A stretch of 64,000 nucleotides of DNA, taken from NCBI GenBank assembly GCA_905147135.1, contig LR990067.1, positions 3,410,001-3,474,000 on the forward strand, in the 5' to 3' direction. The notes under the pieces were generated by a model. The model had not been told where the DNA came from. It made no database searches and worked only from the letters and a program-made list of their open reading frames with translations. The DNA comes from Blastobasis lacticolella. Taxonomy: Eukaryota > Arthropoda > Insecta > Lepidoptera > Blastobasidae. Of this stretch, positions 10,992 through 19,906 are shown piece by piece. Each line of letters starts with the position of its first letter. The stretch's first letter is position 1. Made by a program: the position numbers and the translations under genes.

Positions 10992-11745
10992 TCAGCCACT
11001 GCCACCATTAAAATTGCTGCTTAGCTTTGTCATTTTTGCTATAGTCTTCAAAGTACAGGGATCAGTCATTAACTCCATAAAGTCTTTCATAGTCTCCAAC
11101 GAAAGACCCTGCATTCCGGGTACCCCTGAACCAATGAATGGTATCTGTGAACCACTGGTACCCGACGAGCCTATGAATGGTAAAGTTGAACCACTGGAGC
11201 CAGAACCGAGAAAGGGCACTGAGCTCATCAAAGTACCGGGTGAATCATTCGACCCGGATGAACCAAGGACTGATCCAGGTGTGTTGGACCCACCAGATAA
11301 ACCGGGTATTGAACCAACCAGGGGGAGCGATTGACCGTTCTGTGTATTTGAAACGTGGATCTGAAATGAAAGTAAAAAATTTAAGTATTTCACAATTTAT
11401 TTCAATGTTATAGAGACAGGCGTTATTCGCTAAAACCTTATTGAAAACCGAAAAATCTTTTGAACTTGAATCTTTTTATCCTTTGAACGATTTGGTCAAT
11501 AGTGTAATATATAATTAAAACGTTGATATTCCATATTTGGTCAGTTGAACTTTTGATCAAAAGACCATTGTTATTTTAAAATTAGCCTTTTCGAAATTTG
11601 GTCGACGAATTATTGATTTTGTAATATGCAACCATTTATTTACCACTTACATTTGTAAGTACATAGGTATATAAGTACCTGAACCTGTTTCACTCACCTG
11701 AATGCTGATAAAGAAAAATACTGAAACTATTTCACCACCTTGCAT
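10992..11745 (-). CDS. Gene B: 138-aa secreted Gly/Ser-rich protein, paralogue of gene A
   Basis: On the minus strand, exon 1 is 11745-11698 (16 codons, MQGGEIVSVFFFISIQ, then GTGAGTG) and exon 2 is 11360-10992 (acceptor TTTCAG, ending TGA), joined in phase 0. After the signal, the mature part has four [LIV]P[FL][IVL]GS repeats (LPLVGS, VPFLGS, LPFIGS, IPFIGS) in a Gly/Ser-rich context. A C-terminal helix-like domain follows with the core ETMKDFMELMTDPCTLKTI. This domain aligns with gene A without gaps, including the single Cys. A decayed second copy (B') lies at 17343-18205 on the opposite strand, and similarity extends upstream through the promoter to about 12105. No enzyme motif is present. 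The family is not recognised; its exon plan matches chorion-type genes. Confidence 0.7.
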
Positions 11746-12229
11746 TGTAACCAATCCGTATCGTTGCAATTGTGCAAATGAAAGTACATAAATAAACATA
11801 CACCTAATAATTTACTTTTTGTTAATTATGTGATTAAAACCGGTCCAATTAAGTACATAAATTAACGCAGACATCAGAGTTTCATGTTCATTAGCTTCAC
11901 TGATACCGTGAATTTACACCTGTTTCCACAAACAATAGCCACGCCAATTAAGGCAGCGTCTACGTTCTCACTATGCTCGTCTGCTAACTGCTCGATAGCA
12001 GTATACGGTTATAGCAGTATATCGATATCCGGCTCTATGATTGGTCAATTTCGTACATTTTGAAAAAACATAGTTGTGATCGCCACTCAAATTTACTTAC
12101 TCAAGTATTGAAAGTTGGAATGGAACCCAGTGTTCGCGCATTCTGTGAGTCCTCATAGTAAAGATTCCGCATACCCGTATGCGTTACAGCCCTCACTCCC
12201 TGCACACTACCAATAAAAAAAAATTTTTT

Positions 12230-12575
12230 TTTTTGTCGTACGGTTGGCAAACAGGCAAGTGGTCCTGATGGAAAGTGGTCACCACTGCCTATAGACATTA
12301 GCAAAACCAAGAGTATCGCTAATGCGCTGCCCACTTCTATTACACGTTGCTCTGGCAGCAAAACGGAAAATGCCTCTCCACTGCCAAACCCACGGTTCCC
12401 CAAATCCCCACCCCATGGAGCACTGGAAACCTTACTCGCCGGCAGAAACACAATACTATTTAAAAACGTATTGTTTAGCTGCTGTTACAGAATACTGTAA
12501 GGTGGAGGTACTTCCGCAGTCGGGCGGCTCCTATTCGATCGGGATACCCCGCTATGCCCTACCTCTCTTAAAGCT
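12230..12575 (-). mobile_element. LINE 3' end fragment (family with GNALAI..GDHFPSG tail)
   Basis: The minus strand reads through a decayed C-terminal region and 3' UTR ending in CATCAGGacCACTTGCCTGTTTGCC followed by an A-run (the T-run at 12225-12235). The same fragment is at 23180-23465 (+), 40825-41175 (-), 57820-58045 (+) and in pieces at 32845-33150. Confidence 0.65.
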
Positions 12576-12579
12576 TATT

Positions 12580-12922
12580 TTAGCGTTAATGTCCCGGTTG
12601 TGCTCTCGAAGACGAGGGCCCGGGGTCCGTCTTGACCATGATCCAGGATTGCCGATCATGTAATTACAGTGGAGCGACTACCATCTGATCTCCGTGACTC
12701 TGCTACCAAGGGAACCTGACCAGATTGGATCATGGTTACAAATTCAGTTGCCTGAATTTGCAGGTTTCATCACGATGTTTTCCCTCACCGTAAGAGTATC
12801 GGTTAGAATTCAACTAATGTACATAACTCAGAACAGAGTCATTGGTACATGGCCGCAGCAGGATTCGAACCCGGTACCTCTCGCTTACGAGGCGGATCTT
12901 TTAACTACTAGAGCACCGACGC
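12580..12922 (-). mobile_element. SINE2 copy
   Basis: Nearly full-length on the minus strand. It has a tRNA-like head with a GGTTCGAATCCTGC box near 12860-12885, a body with AACATCGTGATGAAACCTGC and a tail GGGACATTAACGC. Confidence 0.8.
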
Positions 12923-13084
12923 TTTTTCCAAGCATATATTTAATCAAAAGACATTGTCATTCATTTTATGGATATGTTCCGGGTTTTCTACTGCGAACCT
13001 TTCTTGACGAGTAGCCCGATATTTCGATGCAGTTGCATGCGTCATGGTCACGGGACGACTGGCGAGCTGCGAGCGCCGGTGTTG

Positions 13085-13250
13085 ATGGTTTTTTTTCCCA
13101 CAAATGTGGCAAACAAGCTTACGACTCGCCTGATGGTAAACAGTCACTGCAGCCTATATGAACGCTTGCAATACCAGGGGCATACCCACGCGTTGCCGAC
13201 CCCGTAAAAACCTTGAAAGGTTTCTCCCCTTTCTTGAAGAACTCCATGAA
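13085..13250 (-). mobile_element. LINE 3' end fragment
   Basis: A 5'-truncated copy of the family at 1640-1955: GGGGTCGGCAACGCGTGGGT on the minus strand, then the 3' UTR and an A-tail at 13090. Confidence 0.65.
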
Positions 13251-13390
13251 AATGAAAAATGAAAAAGTATTTATTGAATTAGGATTACGTTAATTAATCT
13301 CTTTTCAAAAGTCCAAAATCTAACGGAAAACAAAGGGAAGTTAAGCGAGCTCATTCAGGTAGGGGGCGACGCATGCAGACCGATCAGCGC

Positions 13391-13773
13391 AGGCTTGATT
13401 TCCTCCTACGCTGATGTCGGTCGCTGACGTCGGTCGCGCGTACCATCGGTCGCGTATGACATTTAAAAATTCCCGCAGTGCGAAACCGATCGCTGTGCGG
13501 ATAACAATGATTCCGTTCATAAATTGTACACGTACACGTGCGTACAGCGCAGCGGTCAGCTTCGCACTGAGCGCGCAATAGTGATCTATAACGCGTCAGC
13601 GCACCGACGTACGCGGCGCTGACGAGCGAGACCGACGCGCGCCATCAGCGGCGCGTAGCAATAAATCTGCCGCGGACGTCGGCGTTGCAGTGCGGAGGCC
13701 CATTGATGTTGTGGATATTCGTACGCGCGACCGACGTCAGTGACCGACGTCAGCGTAGGAGGAAATCAAGCCT
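13391..13773. mobile_element. CpG-rich MITE with 53-bp terminal inverted repeats
   Basis: The left end 13391-13443 and right end 13721-13773 are reverse complements with only a few mismatches, both beginning AGGCTTGATTTCCTCCTACG. Two spaced CGACGTCAG-type subterminal repeats occur in each arm. The 277-bp centre has no transposase frame, so this is non-autonomous. Superfamily and target-site duplication could not be settled: the flanks CAGCGC and AAACTC do not match. Confidence 0.75.
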
Positions 13774-14400
13774 AAACTCCGGCGAGACACCGGGCACCGA
13801 TATGCGCCACGCACATAACCGCCGGCGAATCATGTGCGGCGCGCGCCCGGCCTCAGCCAGCCCGCCGGCGCTCACACCCACACGCACCAGCCGGCCTACC
13901 CGCGTCGCCCCCTGAGCTCGGAACAAATAAGTAAAAAGAATGTCGTCTGTCTGTCAGTATGCCGCTTCAGTTAGGAAAATGACCATCTGTGGGAAAAAGA
14001 AACGGCAAGAAACCCACAGGTACATTTAAATATGATTACATTGCATTGATACATTTGTCAATTTAATTTGAGTGAGCCTGTCTTGATTTGAATATGATGT
14101 GAACCTCTACAAATCGGTCAAGATAACTAAAAATAAAAATAAATTCAAAAATATAAAAAATGGCACAGCAAAAGCAGGCCAGTCCACCAAGGCAGCACCC
14201 GTTCACGAGCATGACGCAGGGCCCAGCCATCGTCCAATTCAACCATATTTGAGGAAAGAGAACGACCCGACCCCCACGCCACCACCAGGCAGACTTTTAA
14301 GTGAGCATGCGCTGCCAATGCCATACACATTAAAAAAATATTTGTTATTCAAAGACTATTACACATCAAATCATCCTCACTCAATTAACAAAATTGTAAA
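13774..14400. other. GC-rich then AT-rich intergenic DNA
   Basis: The CpG-rich stretch continues to about 13915 with open frames in several phases and no splice or start support, so it is not called as a gene. Beyond 13915 the sequence becomes AT-rich with no recognisable feature. Confidence 0.4.
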
Positions 14401-14960
14401 TTTATAAATAACTTCTTATTTCGAAGAGCTAGTAGTACACCATACATTTTTGTCATTGATATATTAATCAATTTTTCATTAAAGTTGTTTTCACCTTATC
14501 TTTAAATTGTAATTCAGGCAAATTAATAATACATTCAGGAATATGATTATAAAATCTTATACAGTTATCCATGAAACATGAATTTACTTTACTTAGTCTG
14601 AACAACGGTGTTAACAGTTTATTTTTGTTTCTTAAATTGACATTATGAATATCAGTATTTTTAGCAAATTGAGTAATATGCTTTCTAACATAATATTATC
14701 AAATATATATTGACTTGAGAAAGTCTATACATCAATTTCTTTAAACAATTCTTTGAGCGAATCAAGTTCGAACTCAAGTTGCGTTTTATCTAATATAACA
14801 TGACATTGATTACTTTGTACATTAGGGAGGCAAAAATGAACGCATTTTGTTTATTTAGAGTTTAAGACTAAGTTATTAATCGTAAACCAATGAAGCACAT
14901 TCTGAAGAACACAGTTTAGTTCGTCTATATTATTATCTTTCCTTTCCATGTTGTACTCTC
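14400..14960 (-). mobile_element. Decayed LINE reverse-transcriptase remnant
   Basis: On the minus strand short in-frame blocks resemble an RT thumb and C-terminus (LNCVLQNVLHWFTINNLVLN near 14860-14930, then a peptide ending KDKVKTTLMKN near 14480-14510). Stops and frameshifts separate them. Confidence 0.55.
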
Positions 14961-15009
14961 TAGTGAAAACCTTTCCAGGTAGTTCATTGCACAACCTTAG
15001 TTTGCGATA

Positions 15010-15230
15010 AAGTGGCCGAAGTCCCGCCCTTAAAATGTGTGATAATAACCGCGACAGTTTAAAACAAGTCATCATTTCTTTGTACAGTCTTTAGTTTGAA
15101 TTAAACGATTTAATCGTGTTAAAAATACAATAGTGACGTAGGTAGTGATAACGTTAAGAAAAAAAATACATATAACTTCTAGAATGATTATTATAATAAA
15201 AGTAAGGCACGTTGCGGTATATGCGTTGGC
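15010..15230 (+). pseudogene. D': duplicated promoter of gene D without its exon
   Basis: This 220-bp stretch matches 19665-19870 (shared blocks AATGTGTGATAATAACCGCG, TTTGTACAGTCTTTAGTTTG, and CTTCTAGAATGAT before the TATA box). It includes a TATA-like TATAATAAAAG at 15192-15202. Where gene D has its ATG exon, this copy runs instead into a minus-strand SINE2 (15235-15556), so no first exon is left. Confidence 0.7.
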
Positions 15231-15234
15231 ATAT

Positions 15235-15556
15235 GCGGTAATTATAGTAGAGCAACTGCCTTCGTGACTCCGTGGATAGGGCAGCCACAACACTTTGGAT
15301 CATGGTTACACGTTCAGTCGCCTGAATATGCAGGTTTCATCACGCATGTTTACCCACTGGAAACGTACCCACTAGGTACGACTGGTTCCGTCACCCTAAC
15401 AACATCGGTTATTGTTCCACTAATGTTACCTACATTTTTAACTCAGATAATCTTATTTATTTATAAAGTCATTGATACATGGCGGCACTATAGTTTAAAC
15501 CCGGAATCTTCGCTTAAGAGTCCGACCCGCCAGACATTAGGCCACCGACGCCCTAC
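15235..15556 (-). mobile_element. SINE2 copy, diverged
   Basis: Minus-strand copy with a degraded tRNA-like head (CACCGACGCC end, 15540-15553) and the body ACATCGTGATGAAACC in altered form. It lies directly after the TATA remnant of D'. Confidence 0.65.
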
Positions 15557-15983
15557 CTCTCCTCCCGCCGCAAATCGGCGAGTGTTTAGAACAAAAACGT
15601 GTTGATTCGCTCTCCACTGGGCTGAGTTGCTCTATGTTCTTCTTCGTCGTCTGGGTATGAGAGATTCTGTCACACGACTACAAGTTTTTCACCAATGGTT
15701 GGACACAGACATATGATTTAATAAAGCGTAATGTAACGATGTTTGCACTGTTGTATTCTGGTTTTACGAATAAGACAATCAGCACAACTACAGGCATGAA
15801 GCTTATCATCTTAGGCCTCATAGAGATAACGCACCTGTGGTTCTGCATTTAGTCTCCTTGAAAACTAAGTGCATGAATCATGAGTACCATGGCAGTGAGT
15901 AGTTGGCTGCCCTCTCTGTCACTGTACAAAAAGAAACTTGTGTAAAATCAGTGTAGCATCTTAGTTTTTTCTCATCCTTTTAG

Positions 15984-16135
15984 GTGGACTCCCTGGCGGC
16001 AACATGTCCCCCGAGACTCTCCAGCAGTTCTTCCAGCTGGCGACTAACCCTTGCACCATGACGACACTTGGACAGTTAGCAAAGCTGATGGCTAGTGCCA
16101 GCAGAGATAGAGCCGGAAGTGGTCTAAGTAGATAA
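15984..16135 (+). pseudogene. A': duplicated terminal exon of gene A (partial gene)
   Basis: An intact acceptor (CTTTTAG) precedes 152 bp that encode the same 49-residue C-terminal domain as gene A exon 3, with the core ETLQQFFQLATNPCTMTTL, ending TAA. It is equal in length to A exon 3, has no stop or frameshift, and keeps the conserved Cys. Flanks on both sides also match gene A, from about 15930 to 16265. No copy of the signal-peptide exon or the GS-linker exon was found upstream, where D' and SINE2 lie instead. It is therefore most likely a truncated duplicate, unless a distant first exon is used. The open frame suggests recent duplication or continued selection. Confidence 0.6.
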
Positions 16136-16265
16136 GTTTTCGTGAGGCTTTAGCGGGCAGCAGGCCTTCAAAACGTAGATGTGTAGGTTTGGAAGCTGTG
16201 GGCCTGCAGTGGGTAAAAAAAAAATACATTACATGTTATTGGCGGTTGTTTTAATATTTACATTC

Positions 16266-16545
16266 CACCGGCCCCTTTCTGCCATCGGGAGACGCGATAG
16301 GGGCGAACGCTTCATACTTGTGTCTTGCATCTTCCATCTATCTGCATGAGCCGCTTTTGTTTGACCTTCATAAAGCTTATGACTAAGGAATGGTACACGT
16401 TACCTGCGTGTGTGTTATCTGATTATTATAATCTTGACGTCTTGAAGGAAAGAGTGAATAGGCTGTCCCTAGACAGGCATATTCCATCCTCGGCCATATC
16501 GCCTGTTACCAAAATGAGATGTCTGTTTAGTCTAATATAAAAAAA
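16266..16545 (+). mobile_element. LINE RT C-terminal fragment after A'
   Basis: It begins CCGGCCCCTTTCTGCCATCG and matches 32545-32760 (regions for the motifs [35 protein letters not shown]), but with stops. The insertion breaks the A-type 3' flank shared with 9060-9110. Confidence 0.75.
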
Positions 16546-16739
16546 AAACTTGATATGTTTTCGGACCATGAACGGAAGTTAATTTCTTTTTACTTCAATT
16601 TCTATCCGGCCGGGAATTGAACGTGAACACTCGTATGTAGAAACTTTATATGAGGTCTCACAGTACACACGGACGCACCGTGTTCCATTCCTACTGTCAA
16701 TAATTGAGCCTATTGGATCCTGGGTAGAGTAGGTTAATG

Positions 16740-17042
16740 TCAACACTTGAGTGGCGATCGGACATTGATCCTAGAGATCGGCATGATGCTTGAGTCAAAA
16801 TGAACGAAATTGGCCAATAATATAGCCATACCTATTGAAAAGAGCAGACGAGTAGGTACTGTGAGAACGTATGGTAACGCTTCTCTACTTAGACAAGTGC
16901 TGTTTATAAGTACGGTGTAAATTCACGGTATCAGTGAAGCTAATGAACATGAAACTGCCTGTCTGCGTTAATTTATGTACATAATTTTACCAGTTTTTAT
17001 CACATAATTAACAATAAATGTAAGTATATTATTTTGTTTTTA
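16740..17042 (+). pseudogene. Duplicated promoter region of B'
   Basis: This region matches the reverse complement of 11790-12105, including GTGTAAATTCACGGTATCAG, TGAAGCTAATGAACATGAAA and GAGTGGCGATC. It carries the 5' flank of B' in plus orientation, while the same block serves gene B on the minus strand. Confidence 0.65.
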
Positions 17043-17052
17043 TGTATTTTCA

Positions 17053-17311
17053 TGTGTGTGGTGTCCAGCAGAGTAGAATAGCACCAACCCCTTACACTCT
17101 TGGGTGTCGTACAAGGCGACTAATGTTTTCGAGGCAAAAGATCAAGAGTCTCCTTAGTCTGGAAAATGGACAGCAGCATTTTTCATTATTATATTTCAAC
17201 ACTGCGATCTCCAACCCGCCTGCCAAACCTGGAGATTATGGCAATAACCTGCCCTTTCGTGGGAGAGGCCCTAAGTCCTGCAGTGGACTGTTACGGGCTG
17301 TGATGATGATT
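17053..17311 (+). mobile_element. SINE1 copy 4, inserted in the B' promoter
   Basis: A full SINE1 lies between TTTTATGTATTTTCAT and ATTTGCACAATCGC, which are adjacent in the promoter of gene B (reverse complement of about 11770-11800). It therefore separated the proximal from the distal promoter of B' after duplication. Confidence 0.8.
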
Positions 17312-17342
17312 TGCACAATCGCAACAATATGAAATGGTTACG

Positions 17343-18205
17343 ATGCGAGTTGGAAGAATATTTTCAGTATTATTTATCAGCATTCAGGTGAGGGAATCAG
17401 ATTCAGGTACTTATACCTACGGATGTCAGCGGTACCTAAATGGTTGCATATTCAAATACGAATGAAATAACAATGGTTATTTGATCTGAAGATCACGCTA
17501 AGTCCGAATCGCTTATTAAAAAAATAAAATAAAACTCTTTGTATGGCAACTTTTTAAACGTCATAGAACGTCATTCATAAAAGTCATAACAAACAATTTG
17601 ATTTCTGTAGGATTGTTTATTTCCGTGAGTTATGAAAAATATGATTAAATAATGGGCGAAACAGTACTGGAGATAATTTTCAGCATGATTAAAAATCTAG
17701 ACAAACTAAAAGTACAAGTTCAAGCCAATAGTGGCCAAATAACTAAATGTTTACAAGAAGGACTGACAAGGACAGCCATATATTATTGCCATATCCACAC
17801 TTTATAATTTTTACTACTGTAAGATGGAAATACCTACATTTTTTACTTTCGTTTCAGATCCACGTGTCAACCACACAGAATGGTGAAACGCTCCCCCTGG
17901 TTGGATCAATACCCGGCTTATCTGGTGGATCAAATACACCTGGATCAGTCTTTGGTTCATCCGGGTCGAATGGTTCACTCGGTACTTTGATGGGCTGGAT
18001 CCAGTGATTCAGCTTCACTATTCGTTGGTTCGTCGGGTACCAGTGGTTCACAGATACCGCTGTTTAGTTTATGGGTACCCGAAATGAATGGTGTTTCGTT
18101 GCAGACTACGAAAGATTTTATGGAGTTAATAACTGATCCGCGTACTTTTAAGACTATGGCGAAAGTATCAAGGTTAAGCAGCAATTTTAATGGTGGTAGT
18201 GGTTA
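17343..18205 (+). pseudogene. B': inactivated duplicate of gene B
   Basis: Exon 1 (17343-17387) encodes MRVGRIFSVLFISIQ with a good GTGAGG donor. Exon 2 starts at 17858 after TTTCAG and follows gene B closely for about 49 codons (LPLVGSIPGLSGG etc.). A deletion near 17992-18002 then shifts the frame, giving TGA at 18005. The remainder of B can still be followed in another frame to TAA at 18203, where the conserved TDPCT Cys codon has become CGT (Arg). AATAAA follows at 18208. The frameshift, the loss of Cys and the promoter SINE all point to a dead copy. Confidence 0.8.
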
Positions 18206-18589
18206 AAATAAATGGCTTGAAACAATTTGTGTTGATGTTTTTGTGTAGGTAATAGATAAAATAAATAAATATTCTTTATACAGGAACGATATGTACAAAA
18301 CAGTGTTACATTGGGTATATTGTTTAAAACAGTGTTACAGGTTGATAAACATATTTGTACAAATTAGTTTTTAAACCCTGAGATCCAAACTAGGCAATAG
18401 CCTGTATCTTGGAAGTCGGTGTTCTGCCTTGGAAGCTATATAATGAGCCTGCCTGATGGTAAGTAGTTACCGCAGCAGGTTCATTTATTCATTTGTGGTA
18501 CACAGGTTATACAGTTGTTAGGTACAGTTTGAGCCTCTGCGACCTGCCATCGGCACACCAATTTGAGATACATGATTGAATTTTCGAAT

Positions 18590-18850
18590 TTAAATAATGT
18601 CATTTATCAAATTGATAATTATTTACAAACATTTTAAAATAATTCATTTTAAGTATTATAAAAACATCATTATAAAATTTGATTTCTATCTATTCAACAC
18701 TATTAATAATTTAAAGATGTCAACAGTAGATAGTGTCAATAATAATTCAAATGTCAATAAAAATATAATGGCAATTAATTTATAAAAATCAATTAAAGTC
18801 ATACTAAAATTAATAATGAAATTTAACCAATAATTATTAACAATATCTAC
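18590..18850. other. Very AT-rich stretch
   Basis: About 85% A+T with short open frames on both strands and no coding signature. It lies between B' and a SINE2 fragment. Confidence 0.4.
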
Positions 18851-18851
18851 A

Positions 18852-19028
18852 ATAATCATGATGTTTTTCGTCACCGTAAAAACACTGGTTAGTGTTCAAC
18901 TAACCAGTGTTAGTTGAACACTAACTACACAGTTCAGAAAAGAGAGTCATTGTTCGAGTATTGGGGATCGAACCCGGTACCCTTCGCTTACGAGTCGCAC
19001 CCTTTAACCACTAGGCCACCGACGCCTT
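18852..19028 (-). mobile_element. SINE2 head fragment with inverted repeat
   Basis: The minus-strand tRNA-like head (GGTTCGATCCCC, 18960-19020) is followed by an internal inverted duplication around 18885-18935 (ACTGGTTAGTGTTCAAC / GTTAGTTGAACACTAACT). Confidence 0.65.
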
Positions 19029-19195
19029 TGCAAGCAAATTAAATCAAAAGCCATTGTCATACATTTTCGACAACCTTTGTTGTCGAGTAGCCCGATATTT
19101 CGACGTAGTTGCATGCATTATGGTCACGGGACGACTGGAGAGCTGCGAGCGTCGGACGGTGTTGGTTTGCAATAAAGTCCGACAAGCGGCCGAAG

Positions 19196-19655
19196 TCCGA
19201 CCTGCTTAATCCTCTGGACTCCGTACAGAGACGCGCCGTACGAATTGTCGCGATCCCATACAAACAAGCAAGTTAGAACCACTGGCTAACCGAAGGGACT
19301 TTGGCTCCCTGTGTGTACAATGGGGAGTGTTCCGAAAACCTTTTCGATCTGGTGCCCACAGCACAGTTCTGGGGCTGGGTACTCATCCCCACTACGTAGA
19401 CCCTCTGTTGGTCACCACGCGAAGGTTTGAAAGAACGTTTCTCGCTCGTACGATTCGGATGTGGAATGAGCTCCCAGCTCCCACAGTGTTTCCTTTGGAC
19501 TATGACATGGGATCGTTCAAGAGGTATATTAGAGGTCTCTTCAGAGGCGGGCAACGCATTGGTGACTCCCCTGGTGTTGCTGATGTCCATAGGCGGCAGT
19601 GACCTCTTTCCATCAGGTGGCCCGCATGCCTGTTTGTCTGCCGGATAACATAAAA
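19196..19655 (+). mobile_element. LINE RT C-terminal fragment
   Basis: The plus strand encodes a decayed C-terminus with a second variant of the tail motif (FLARTIRMWNELPAPTVF, ending GVADVHRRQ stop) and a 3' UTR with A-run at 19650. It lies just upstream of gene D's promoter. Confidence 0.75.
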
Positions 19656-19850
19656 AAAAGAAGAAGTCCCACCCTTGAAATGTGTGATAATAACCGCGAT
19701 AGTCCAAACCATTATAATATCCATTGTTATTATTTCTTTGTACAGTCTTTAGTTTGAATTAAATGATTTAATCATTTTAAAAATGCTATAACCACGTAGG
19801 TAGTGATAAAGTAAACAAAAAATAACACATGAACCTTCTAGAATGATAAT

Positions 19851-19861
19851 TATAATAAAAG
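19851..19861 (+). promoter_or_regulatory. TATA box of gene D
   Basis: TATAATAAAAG lies 56 bp upstream of the ATG at 19907. The sequence around it is conserved in D' (15192-15202), which supports its being a real promoter element. Confidence 0.5.
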
Positions 19862-19906
19862 TAGGGCACGTTTCCAATTTATTTCACATCAAGTGTTGAT
19901 TTCAAA

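Noticed and set aside
10843..11334. Plus-strand 163-codon frame over gene B exon 2
   Set aside because: Antisense of a Gly/Ser/Pro-repeat exon. The minus-strand model has a signal exon, splice sites and a paralogue.
13685..13915. GC-rich open frame resembling a coding exon
   Set aside because: The frame overlaps the right TIR of a MITE and continues only because CpG-rich DNA has few stops. No start or splice support was seen.
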